Shown here: piece by piece, positions 19,609-27,661 of the stretch
Numbering within the stretch: the stretch's first letter is position 1
Layout: every line of letters starts with the position of its first letter
Source: an uncultured Sphingopyxis sp.
GTDB lineage: Bacteria; Pseudomonadota; Alphaproteobacteria; Sphingomonadales; Sphingomonadaceae
Length of the DNA: 32,218 bases
Direction: 5' to 3'
NCBI GenBank assembly: GCA_936933955.1
Contig: CAKZIN010000055.1
Location: 1-32,218, forward strand
Translations under genes and position numbers: made by a program
The notes under the pieces: generated by a model
Databases searched by the model: none
Seen by the model: the letters and a program-made list of their open reading frames with translations, nothing else
Told to the model about the DNA's origin: nothing

Positions 19609-22005
19609 TCAGTGTGGCCGATGCGCCTCACCCGCAGTCGCCCCCGGCGGTGCCACCGCGAGGAGGTCGTCCGCTTCGCTCCACTCGATCGATTCGAGCG
19701 GCGTGACGAGCGCGCGCGCCAGCACTTCATCGACATGCGAGACGGGAACGATCTCCAGCCCCTCGAGGATCGCCGCCGGCACTTCCGCCAGATCCTTGGC
19801 GTTTTCCTCAGGGATCAGCACGGTCTTGATCTGCCCACGCTGCGCTGCGAGCAGCTTTTCCTTGAGCCCGCCGATCGGCAGCACCCGACCGCGCAGCGTC
19901 ACCTCGCCGGTCATCGCCACGTCGCGACGCACCGCGACGCCGGTCAGCGTCGACAGCATGGCGGTGACCATGCCGATGCCCGCCGACGGCCCGTCCTTGG
20001 GCACCGCGCCTTCGGGAAGGTGGATGTGGATGTCCTTCCGGAGGAACAGGCTCGGGCGGATGCCATAGGCCGGAGCGCGGGCTTTGACGAAGCTCATCGC
20101 CGCCTGCACCGACTCGTTCATCACGTCGCCGAGCTTGCCGGTGGTCTTGACCTGCCCCTTGCCGGGTACCGTCACCGCCTCGATCGTCAGCAGCTCGCCG
20201 CCGACTTCGGTCCAGGCGAGCCCGGTCACCGCGCCGATCTGATCCTCCTCCTCGGAGACACCGAAGCGGAACTTCCGCACGCCCGCGAATTCGCCGAGGT
20301 TGCCCGCGTCGATGGTGACGCTGTCGACCTTTTTCTCGAGGATCCGACGCAGCGCCTTGCGTGCCAGCCGCGCGATTTCGCGCTCCAGTGTCCGCACCCC
20401 AGCCTCGCGCGTGTAGTAACGGATGAGGTCGGTCAGCGCGTCGTCGGTGAGCGTAAATTCGCCCGGCTTCAGCCCGTGCGCCTCGACCTGCTTCGGCAGC
20501 AGATGGGTGCGCGCGATCTCCAGCTTTTCAGTCTCGGTATAGCCTTCGAGGCGAATGATCTCCATCCGGTCGAGCAGCGGCTGCGGCAGGTTGAGGCTGT
20601 TCGCGGTGGTCACGAACATCACGTTCGACAGGTCAATGTCGAGCTCCAGATAATGGTCCTGGAACTTGTCGTTCTGCTCCGGGTCGAGCACCTCCAGCAG
20701 CGCCGCCGCCGGGTCGCCGCGGTAGTCCTGACCGAGCTTGTCGATCTCATCGAGCAGAATAAGCGGGTTCATCGTCTCCGCTCGTATCAGGTTCGAAACG
20801 ATCTTACCTGGCATCGATCCGATGTAGGTCCGGCGGTGACCCCGGATCTCCGCCTCGTCGCGCACGCCGCCCAGTGACTGGCGCACGAACTTGCGCCCAG
20901 TCGCCTTGGCGATCGAGCGACCAAGCGAGGTCTTGCCCACCCCTGGGGGGCCGACGAGGCACAGGATCGGCCCCTTCAGCTTGTTGGTGCGCGCCTGCAC
21001 CGCGAGATATTCGACGATGCGCTCCTTCACCTTTTCGAGCGCATAGTGGTCCTCATCGAGGATCGCCTGCGCCGCTTCGATGTCGCGGCGAAGTTTCGAC
21101 TGCTTGCCCCACGGCACGCCGACCAGCGCGTCGAGATAGTTGCGCACAACGGTCGATTCGGCGCTCATCGGCGCCATCGCGCGCAGCTTCTTGAGCTCCG
21201 CCATCGCCTTGTCGCGGGCTTCCTTGGGGAGCTTGGCCTGCTCGATCTTGAGCTGCAGCTCGGCGAGCTCGCCTTCCCCGTCGGGGTCGCCCGCGCCGCT
21301 CAGTTCGCGCTGGATCGCCTTCAACTGCTCGTTGAGGTAATATTCGCGCTGGGTCTTCTCCATCTGCCGTTTGACGCGACCGCGGATTTCTTTCTCGACC
21401 TGCAGCGCGCCGAGCTCGCTCTCCATCAGCGCCATGATCTTTTCGATCCGCGCGCGAACGTCGAGTTCCTCCAGCACCGATTGCTTGTCGGACACCTTTA
21501 TGCCGAGGTTCGCGGCGAGCGCGTCGGCAATCTCACCCGGCTCCTCGAGCTGCTCAACCTGCGCCACGACCTCGTCGGACAGGCGCTTGTTGAGCTTGGC
21601 GTATTCGGCGAACTGCTCCGCCGCGTTGCGCGCCAGCGCCGACAGTTCGGCGCTCTCATCCGCAACCTCGCTGACCGGCTCGACCTCGGCTTCGAGATGC
21701 GTGCCGTTATCGTGCAGCCCCACCAGCCGAGCGCGGCTCTTGCCCTCCACCAGCACGCGCACCGTGCCGTCGGGCAGCTTGAGCAGCTGCACGATCGTCG
21801 CCACCACGCCAACGGGGAACAGGTCGCTCTCGACCGGATCGTCCTGCCCCGCGTCACGCTGCGCGATCAGGGCCAGGTCCTTGGACCCCGCCATCGCCGC
21901 CTCCAACGCCGCGACGGACTTCGCACGTCCGACGAACAGCGGCACCACCATCTGCGGAAAGATGACGATGTCGCGCAGGGGAAGAAGCGGCAGGGTTTCG
22001 GTCAT
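19609..22005 (-). CDS. lon: ATP-dependent Lon protease
   Basis: Lon is a cytosolic hexameric AAA+ serine protease degrading misfolded and regulatory proteins. The product has 798 residues, the usual length. The N-terminal substrate-binding domain starts LPLLPLRDIVIFPQMVVPLF. In the AAA+ module Walker A is GPPGVGKTS at about 352-360, and PLILLDEIDKLGQDYRGDPA holds Walker B. In the protease domain the catalytic Ser674 is in KDGPSAGIGM and Lys717 in GGLKEKLLAA, matching E. coli Ser679 and Lys722. ATG 22005 follows from the family start MTETLPLLPLRD. Upstream, 22006-22223 is a gap of 218 bases in which I see no gene. Confidence 0.97.
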   Translation of the reverse strand: MTETLPLLPLRDIVIFPQMVVPLFVGRAKSVAALEAAMAGSKDLALIAQRDAGQDDPVESDLFPVGVVATIVQLLKLPDGTVRVLVEGKSRARLVGLHDNGTHLEAEVEPVSEVADESAELSALARNAAEQFAEYAKLNKRLSDEVVAQVEQLEEPGEIADALAANLGIKVSDKQSVLEELDVRARIEKIMALMESELGALQVEKEIRGRVKRQMEKTQREYYLNEQLKAIQRELSGAGDPDGEGELAELQLKIEQAKLPKEARDKAMAELKKLRAMAPMSAESTVVRNYLDALVGVPWGKQSKLRRDIEAAQAILDEDHYALEKVKERIVEYLAVQARTNKLKGPILCLVGPPGVGKTSLGRSIAKATGRKFVRQSLGGVRDEAEIRGHRRTYIGSMPGKIVSNLIRAETMNPLILLDEIDKLGQDYRGDPAAALLEVLDPEQNDKFQDHYLELDIDLSNVMFVTTANSLNLPQPLLDRMEIIRLEGYTETEKLEIARTHLLPKQVEAHGLKPGEFTLTDDALTDLIRYYTREAGVRTLEREIARLARKALRRILEKKVDSVTIDAGNLGEFAGVRKFRFGVSEEEDQIGAVTGLAWTEVGGELLTIEAVTVPGKGQVKTTGKLGDVMNESVQAAMSFVKARAPAYGIRPSLFLRKDIHIHLPEGAVPKDGPSAGIGMVTAMLSTLTGVAVRRDVAMTGEVTLRGRVLPIGGLKEKLLAAQRGQIKTVLIPEENAKDLAEVPAAILEGLEIVPVSHVDEVLARALVTPLESIEWSEADDLLAVAPPGATAGEAHRPH

Positions 22006-22223
22006 GGGTAGGACGAGACTTTCGTAGAGAAGCGCGGCTTTGTCCGCTCAGTAAGATATGGTGCGGTGCAGCGCGCGGTTCAATCAGCGCCAACCCCGTC
22101 CGCCATCGCGAGGAACCCCGCGACGAAGCGCTCCGCGGCCGCGCCCCACGGCGCCGTTCGCACGGAACCCCTACTTTCGCCCGCGATGACGGCTTGTACG
22201 CGGCGGGGTCGGCCGCGCAGGCG

Positions 22224-22559
22224 TCAGCCGAACGGCAGCTTCATGCCCGGGGGAAGCGGCAGGCCCTGGGTGACCTTGCCCATCTCCTCGTTGGAGGCGG
22301 CGTCTGCCTTGGTGCGCGCGTCGTTGAAGGCGGCGGCGACCAGGTCCTCGACCATCTGCTTTTCCGACGGGCGGAGCAGCGATTCGTCGATCGTAACGCG
22401 CCGGATGCGGCCCTTGGCGGTCGCGAGCACCTTGACCATGCCGCCGCCCGCAGCGCCCTCGACCTCGATCGTGTCGAGCTTGGCCTGTGCCTCGGTCATC
22501 TGCTCCTGAATGCGCGCGGCGGCTTGCTGCGCAGCGGCCATCATTTCGTTCATGTCCAT
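22224..22559 (-). CDS. ybaB: YbaB/EbfC family nucleoid-associated protein
   Basis: This is a small dimeric DNA-binding protein of 111 residues. The helix AAAQQAAARIQEQMTEAQAK is followed by the sheet region TIEVEGAAGGGMVKVLATA (with the conserved G-G-G-x-V) and RIRRVTIDESLL, then a final helix and LPLPPGMKLPFG. It lies 23 bases after dnaX, an arrangement kept across bacteria and usually extended by recR, which is absent here. Confidence 0.95.
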   Translation of the reverse strand: MDMNEMMAAAQQAAARIQEQMTEAQAKLDTIEVEGAAGGGMVKVLATAKGRIRRVTIDESLLRPSEKQMVEDLVAAAFNDARTKADAASNEEMGKVTQGLPLPPGMKLPFG

Positions 22560-22582
22560 TGGGTTCGCTCCTGTGTGTAAGG

Positions 22583-24367
22583 TCAGTCGGGATCGGTCGA
22601 GGGCGCCGCGATCTCGGCGTCGGGGAACGCCTCAGTAAGCGCGGAGACGACCGGGTGCGCGCGGATTTCGGCGAGCCTTGCGTCCTCCGCCGCCTGCGCC
22701 GCCTCCGCCAGCGTGGGCGCGCCAGGCGTGTCGCTCAAGCTCACCTTCCAGTGCGGGCCGAAGCTGCGGCGCAGGTCGCCCTGCAACTCGCTAGCGTCGG
22801 CATCGGTGAACCGGTCGTGCCGCTGAAGCTCGAGGTGCCCCGCGGGGTCGTAGGCGACCACCCGCCCGCTCCGCCGCAGGTTCGACGCACGCACCAACGC
22901 CCCGGCCTGCCCCAGCGCATCGACCATCAGCGCAAAGTTATCGGGGCCCGGCGGCGGCGCGGGGCGAGACGGGGGCGGTGTCGGCTCGGTTGGTCGCGCC
23001 TGAGGTTCCGCCGAGCGCTGCGTCGGCTGCGCGTCCGACGTAGGCTCGGCCGCCGTCGGCGGCTCCGCGGGCATCGGCGGCGGTGTTGGGGCGGAAGGGG
23101 TCGGGGGCAAGGCGAGCGCCGCACCCTGCCCGCTGAGCAGCGCCGCTAGCGCGTCGGGATCGGGAAGGCTCGCCGCGTGCACCACGCGCAGCAGCGCCAT
23201 CTCCAGCGTCGGCAGCGGGTCGGCCGCCTCGCGCACCTCGCTCATGCCGCGCAGCAGGATCTGCCACAGGCGTTGCAGACGCCCGATCGACAGTGAGCCC
23301 GCGAACTCCGCGATCGCCGCTTGTGCATCGCCGGGCTGCGCCGGGTCGTCGGTGCCGCTCACCCGCCGCAGCGTCACCGCGTGCGTGAAGCCGAGCAGCG
23401 AGCGCATGATCGCGGTCGGGTCGGCGCCGTCCTCATACAACTGGCGCGCCGCCTGAAGCGTGCCCGCGCCGTCCGCGGCGATCAGTCGCGCGAACAGGCG
23501 CCGCGTTGCGCGCGTGTCGGCCAGCCCGAGCATCGCCTGCACCGCCGCGCCCTGCACCTCGCCGTCGCCCGCGCTGTCGGCATGCGCGATGGCCTGGTCG
23601 AGCAGCGACAGCCCGTCGCGCACCGACCCCTCCGCCGCCAGCGCGATCAGCCGCAGCGCCTCATCATCGATCGCAACGTGCTCAGCCACACAGATGCGCG
23701 CGAAATGCTCCGCCAGCGTCTCCGGCGACACGCGGCGGAGGTCGAAGCGCTGGCAGCGCGACAGCACCGTCACCGGCACCTTTTGCACCTCGGTGGTGGC
23801 GAGGATGAATTTGACGTGCGGCGGCGGCTCCTCGAGCGTCTTGAGCAGCGCGTTGAACGCGGCCTTCGACAGCTGGTGCACCTCGTCGACGATGTAGACC
23901 TTGTAGCGCGCGCTGACCGCCGAATAGCGCGCCGCTTCGATGATCACCTCGCGCACGTTGTCGATGCCGGTGTGGCTGGCGGCATCGATCTCGATGATGT
24001 CGATGTGCCGCCCTTCGGCAATCGCGCGGCAGGGTTCGCATACGCCGCAGGGGTCGGTGGTCGGCCCGCCTTCCCCATCCGCGCCGATACAGTTGAGCCC
24101 CTTGGCGATCAGCCGCGCGGTGGAGGTCTTTCCCACCCCGCGCACGCCGGTCATCAGAAACGCATGCGCCAGCCGCCCGCGCTCGATCGCGTTGGCGAGC
24201 GTCCGCACCATCGCGTCCTGACCGATCAGCTCGGCAAAGGTCTGCGGCCGATATTTGCGCGCGAGCACGCGGTAGCCATCCGCCCCGCGCGGGGTCGGTG
24301 GCGCCTGCTGCGGCAGCTCCATCCCCAGCATCGGCGCGTCGTCGGCGCTCTGTGCTTCGGTCGGCAT
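22583..24367 (-). CDS. dnaX: DNA polymerase III subunit gamma/tau
   Basis: DnaX is the clamp-loader ATPase and replisome organiser. The product is 594 residues. Homology starts at YRVLARKYRPQTFAELIGQD. Walker A is GVRGVGKTSTARLIAKGLNC (about 75-95), the zinc module is C-x8-9-C-G-V-C-x2-C as CIGADGEGG then DPCGVCEPC, and Walker B is KVYIVDEVHQLS. The sensor stretch ILATTEVQKVPVTVLSRCQR follows. A Pro- and Ala-rich linker (about 420-500) leads to the C-terminal tau domain. ATG 24367 is chosen; GTG 24397 (VSDSPADPDT) is plausible. I see no evident slippage site of A/T bases for a gamma form, so a full-length tau-like product is expected. The SRP RNA gene lies just upstream. Confidence 0.94.
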   Translation of the reverse strand: MPTEAQSADDAPMLGMELPQQAPPTPRGADGYRVLARKYRPQTFAELIGQDAMVRTLANAIERGRLAHAFLMTGVRGVGKTSTARLIAKGLNCIGADGEGGPTTDPCGVCEPCRAIAEGRHIDIIEIDAASHTGIDNVREVIIEAARYSAVSARYKVYIVDEVHQLSKAAFNALLKTLEEPPPHVKFILATTEVQKVPVTVLSRCQRFDLRRVSPETLAEHFARICVAEHVAIDDEALRLIALAAEGSVRDGLSLLDQAIAHADSAGDGEVQGAAVQAMLGLADTRATRRLFARLIAADGAGTLQAARQLYEDGADPTAIMRSLLGFTHAVTLRRVSGTDDPAQPGDAQAAIAEFAGSLSIGRLQRLWQILLRGMSEVREAADPLPTLEMALLRVVHAASLPDPDALAALLSGQGAALALPPTPSAPTPPPMPAEPPTAAEPTSDAQPTQRSAEPQARPTEPTPPPSRPAPPPGPDNFALMVDALGQAGALVRASNLRRSGRVVAYDPAGHLELQRHDRFTDADASELQGDLRRSFGPHWKVSLSDTPGAPTLAEAAQAAEDARLAEIRAHPVVSALTEAFPDAEIAAPSTDPD

Positions 24368-24490
24368 CGTATCGGGGTCGGCGGGAGAATCGCTCACCGC
24401 GCGAACATAGACGCTCGCGGCGGCAATGCGAGTGGATGGGCTACCCGCAGATCGAGTGCCGTAACCGCCAATCGTGCATTTCATGGCTTG

Positions 24491-24585
24491 GTGGGTGGGA
24501 GCCGGAACGACCCGCCGCGAATTCGTTGCGGCTGCTTCCTTCCGGACCTGACCGGGTTGGCGAAGACGACGTCCGCCCGACTCCC
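24491..24585 (-). ncRNA. ffs: SRP RNA (4.5S, small bacterial type)
   Basis: The RNA of the signal recognition particle binds Ffh. The minus strand contains GGTCAGGTCCGGAAGGAAGC, the conserved domain IV core with GGAA tetraloop and Ffh-binding asymmetric loop, almost identical to E. coli. The outer ends GGGAGTCGG and CCGGCTCCC pair over nine positions, closing a rod of about 95 nt. It lies between divergent valS and the dnaX-ybaB pair. Confidence 0.95.
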
Positions 24586-24591
24586 GCCGCG

Positions 24592-24620
24592 CATATGGCG
24601 GCGTGGCCGCGGCGGCGCAA
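24592..24620 (-). promoter_or_regulatory. Probable ffs promoter
   Basis: Minus strand TTGCGC (24620-24615), a 17-base spacer and CATATG (24597-24592), seven bases before the first base of the SRP RNA stem. Spacing and distance are ideal for a sigma-70 stable RNA promoter. Confidence 0.6.
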
Positions 24621-24666
24621 GAGCGCGCGCCTTGCCCGCTCCCGGCGCCGCTGGCATGGCGCGGGC

Positions 24667-27585
24667 ATGAACGACGCTGCCGAAACGACCGCCGCCCCGA
24701 CGCTCGACAAGACCTTCGATCCTGCCGCGATCGAAGCCAAATGGAGCGCGCATTGGGAGGCGAGCGGCGGCTATCGTCCGCACCGCCCCGACGCGCAGCC
24801 CTTCACCATCGTCAACCCGCCGCCGAACGTCACCGGCGCGCTGCATATCGGCCACGCGCTCGACAATACGCTGCAGGACGTGCTCGTCCGCTATGAGCGG
24901 CTGCGCGGCAAGGATGCGCTGTGGGTGGTCGGCACCGACCACGCCGGCATCGCGACGCAGATGGTGGTCGAACGCCAGATGGCCGAGCGCCAGCAAAAGC
25001 GCACCGACCTCTCCCGCGAGGATTTCATCGCCAAGGTGTGGGAGTGGAAGGAGGAAAGCGGCGGCCAGATCACCCGCCAGCTCCGCCGGCTCGGCTGCTC
25101 GATGGACTGGAGCCGCGAACAGTTCACCATGGACCCGCACTTCAGCCGCGCGGTGACCAGGGTGTTCGTCGAACTCTACCGCCAGGGCCTGATCTACCGC
25201 GACAAGCGGCTGGTGAACTGGGATCCGAAACTCGGCACCGCGATCAGCGACCTCGAGGTCGAGACGCGCGAGGTCGAGGGGAGCTTCTGGCACCTGCGCT
25301 ATCCCCTCGCCGACGGGGCGCGCACCGCGGACGGCGCCGACCACATCATCGTCGCCACCACGCGGCCCGAAACGCTGCTCGCCGACATGGCCGTGGCGGT
25401 GCACCCAGAGGACGAGCGCTACCAGGCGCTGGTCGCGAGCGGGGCGAAGGTCGTGCTGCCGATCACCGGGCGCATCGTGCCGATCATCGCCGACGAACAT
25501 GCCGACCCGGAACTCGGCTCGGGCGCGGTCAAGATCACGCCTGGGCACGACTTCAACGACTTCGAGGTCGGCCGCCGCGCCGGCATCGCCGCCGCGGACA
25601 TGCTCAACATGCTCGACGCCGGGGCGCGGGTGGTGCAGGTCGCCGACGGCCTGATCCCGGCGGAGCTGATCGGGCTCGACCGCTTCGACGCGCGCAAGGC
25701 GGTGGTGACGCGGCTGGAAGCGGACGCCCTGCTCGACCGAGTCGAACCGCGCACGATCCAGACGCCCTACGGCGACCGCTCGGGCGTGGTGATCGAGCCG
25801 TGGCTGACCGACCAATGGTATGTCGACGCCAAAACCCTCGCCCAGCCGGCGATCGAGGCGGTGCGCTCGGGCGAAGTGAAAATCGTCCCCGGAAGCTGGG
25901 AAAAGACCTTTTTCCATTGGATGGAGAATATCCAGCCCTGGTGCATCTCCCGCCAGCTCTGGTGGGGGCATCGCGTGCCGGTGTGGTACGCCGACGACGG
26001 CCGCGTGATCGTTGCCGAAACCGAAGCCGATGCGCAGGCCGAGGCTGGCGAAGGGGTTGCGCTGCGCCAGGACGAGGATGTCCTCGACACCTGGTTCAGC
26101 TCCGCCCTCTGGCCATTCGCAACGCTGGGGTGGCCGGCATCCTCCCCATCGGACGATGGGGAGGGGGACCAGCCGCAGGCTGGTGGAGGGGTTGGTTACC
26201 GCCTGCCCCCCAAGTCCAACGCCCAGGCGCGCGACGCGCAGCTCATGGAGTGGGGGGTGGAGACGTTGCGGGTTGGAGCACGCGACGTGTTGCGAGACGT
26301 CGGTGCGGTCGTCGATGGCATCGTGGATCGTGCGAAGCAGCGTCTACCCCTCCACCAGCCTGCGGCTGGTCCCCCTCCCCAGCAAGCTGGGGAGGATCTG
26401 CTCGCGCGGCACTACCCTAACGACGTGCTGATCTCCGGCTTCGACATCCTGTTTTTCTGGGATGCGCGGATGCTGATGCAGGGGCTGCATTTCATGGGGG
26501 AGGTGCCGTGGCGGACGCTTTACCTCCACGGCCTCGTTCGCGCGCCGGATGGGCAGAAAATGTCCAAGTCCAAGGGCAATGTGGTCGATCCGCTCGGCCT
26601 CATCGACCGCTACGGCGCCGACGCGCTGCGCTTCTTCATGAGCGCGATGGAGAGCCAGGGGCGCGACATCAAGATGGATGACGCGCGCCTCCAGGGTTAT
26701 CGCAACTTCGCAACCAAGCTGTGGAATGCCGCGCGGTTCGCGCAGGCCAACGGCATCGGCGCGAGCGACACGCTCGCCGCGCCGGAGGCGACGCTGCCGG
26801 TCAACCGCTGGATCATCGGCGAACTCGCCGACACCGTCGCCGCGGTCGAGGCGGCCTTCGCCGCCTATCGCTTCGACGAAGCGGCGAACGCGATCTATCG
26901 TTTCACCTGGGACCGCTTCTGCGACTGGTATCTGGAGCTGATCAAGGGCCAGGTCGACGAGGAAACCCGCCGCGTCGCTGGCTGGGTGTTCGACCAGATC
27001 CTCGTCACGCTACACCCGTTCATGCCGTTCGTGACCGAGGAGCTGTGGCACGCGATGGGCGCCCGCAGCTACGACCTGATCGTCGCCAAATGGCCCGAGC
27101 CCCGCGCGACCCACGATGCACAAGCGAGCGCAGACATCGACTGGCTGATCGACCTCGTCAGCCAGCTGCGCGGCGCCAAGGCGGCGATTGGCCTCGCCCC
27201 GGGCGCGCGGCTACCGCTCCACATCTCGGGCGGGGACACGGCCCGGATCGAGCGGCTTGGGGCAGCGCTCGACCGTGTCGGCCGAGTGAGTGCGGTGTCG
27301 AGCGACCCCCTCCCCCCCGGCACCCCGGCGATCAACCTCGTCGTCGGCGGGGTGAGCGTGGCGGCGCCGATCGGCGACCTGATCGATGTCGATGCGGAGC
27401 GAGCGCGGCTCGACAAGGCGTTGGCGACGGCCACCAAGGACCGCGACGGGCTCGCCGGACGGCTCGGCAACGCGAGCTTCGTCGAGCGCGCCAAGCCCGA
27501 GGCTGTGGCCAAGGCCCGCGCCGACCTCAGCGCACGAGAGGAAGAGATCGCCGCACTCACCCAAGCCCGCGCCGCACTCGGCTAG
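24667..27585 (+). CDS. valS: Valyl-tRNA synthetase with an in-frame palindromic-element insertion
   Basis: This is a class I aminoacyl-tRNA synthetase of 972 residues charging tRNA-Val. It has FTIVNPPPNVTGALHIGHAL with HIGH at 60-63, VGTDHAGIATQMVVERQ, the editing (CP1) domain with TTRPETLLADMAVAVHP, and LDTWFSSALWPFATLGWP. QKMSKSKGN carries the KMSKS loop at 631-635; the anticodon-binding domain and the C-terminal coiled coil (RARLDKALATATKDRDG) follow. In other ValRS only a few residues separate TLGWP from YYPND; here residues about 491-577 come from a 259-nt palindromic element that keeps the frame. The frame runs through without stop and all catalytic motifs remain, so the enzyme is probably active. 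ATG 24667 fits the family start. Confidence 0.95.
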   Translation: MNDAAETTAAPTLDKTFDPAAIEAKWSAHWEASGGYRPHRPDAQPFTIVNPPPNVTGALHIGHALDNTLQDVLVRYERLRGKDALWVVGTDHAGIATQMVVERQMAERQQKRTDLSREDFIAKVWEWKEESGGQITRQLRRLGCSMDWSREQFTMDPHFSRAVTRVFVELYRQGLIYRDKRLVNWDPKLGTAISDLEVETREVEGSFWHLRYPLADGARTADGADHIIVATTRPETLLADMAVAVHPEDERYQALVASGAKVVLPITGRIVPIIADEHADPELGSGAVKITPGHDFNDFEVGRRAGIAAADMLNMLDAGARVVQVADGLIPAELIGLDRFDARKAVVTRLEADALLDRVEPRTIQTPYGDRSGVVIEPWLTDQWYVDAKTLAQPAIEAVRSGEVKIVPGSWEKTFFHWMENIQPWCISRQLWWGHRVPVWYADDGRVIVAETEADAQAEAGEGVALRQDEDVLDTWFSSALWPFATLGWPASSPSDDGEGDQPQAGGGVGYRLPPKSNAQARDAQLMEWGVETLRVGARDVLRDVGAVVDGIVDRAKQRLPLHQPAAGPPPQQAGEDLLARHYPNDVLISGFDILFFWDARMLMQGLHFMGEVPWRTLYLHGLVRAPDGQKMSKSKGNVVDPLGLIDRYGADALRFFMSAMESQGRDIKMDDARLQGYRNFATKLWNAARFAQANGIGASDTLAAPEATLPVNRWIIGELADTVAAVEAAFAAYRFDEAANAIYRFTWDRFCDWYLELIKGQVDEETRRVAGWVFDQILVTLHPFMPFVTEELWHAMGARSYDLIVAKWPEPRATHDAQASADIDWLIDLVSQLRGAKAAIGLAPGARLPLHISGGDTARIERLGAALDRVGRVSAVSSDPLPPGTPAINLVVGGVSVAAPIGDLIDVDAERARLDKALATATKDRDGLAGRLGNASFVERAKPEAVAKARADLSAREEEIAALTQARAALG
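26139..26397. mobile_element. Palindromic element with DUF559-like remnant, inside valS
   Basis: Left arm 26139-26191 and right arm 26347-26397 are inverted copies, identical except in a small internal hairpin loop. Each starts or ends with ATCCTCCCC/GGGGAGGAT, followed inwards by GGGGGACCAGCC and GGTGGAGGGG. The 155-base interior, in the valS frame, reads ARDAQLMEWGVETLRVGARD and then VLRDVGAVVDGIV. This aligns without gaps to the C-terminal pattern of DUF559 (Vsr-like) endonucleases, in which a L-x3-G-x3-L-R segment precedes V-L-x-N-x-x-G-V-x-x-x-I. It looks like a deletion relic of an element that once carried such a gene. No clear target duplication is seen. Confidence 0.8.
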
Positions 27586-27617
27586 GCACGAGCTTCGTCA
27601 TTGCGAGGAGCGGAGCG

Positions 27618-27642
27618 GCGGCGGAGTTCAATGCTCCGCCGC
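27618..27642. terminator. Hairpin between convergent valS and the lipoprotein gene
   Basis: GCGGCGGAG and CTCCGCCGC pair over 9 bp around TTCAATG. It lies in a 76-base gap starting with TCATTGCGAGGAGCGGAGCG, which resembles a dispersed alphaproteobacterial repeat. It may terminate both genes, although neither side has a U tract. Confidence 0.45.
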
Positions 27643-27661
27643 TTCCAAGCCGCGGTTGCCG

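Noticed and set aside
22984..23110. Pro/Ala-rich tract in dnaX as a possible insertion
   Set aside because: A flexible linker of this composition is normal between the ATPase core and the tau tail of DnaX, and no inverted arms flank it.
24368..24484. N-terminal extension of dnaX up to the SRP RNA
   Set aside because: The sequence has no family similarity and its 5' side touches the SRP RNA region; the homologous part begins after ATG 24367 (or GTG 24397).
24298..24666. Longer valS start upstream of ATG 24667
   Set aside because: Would be read through dnaX 5' DNA and the SRP RNA gene on the other strand; ValRS homology starts after 24667.
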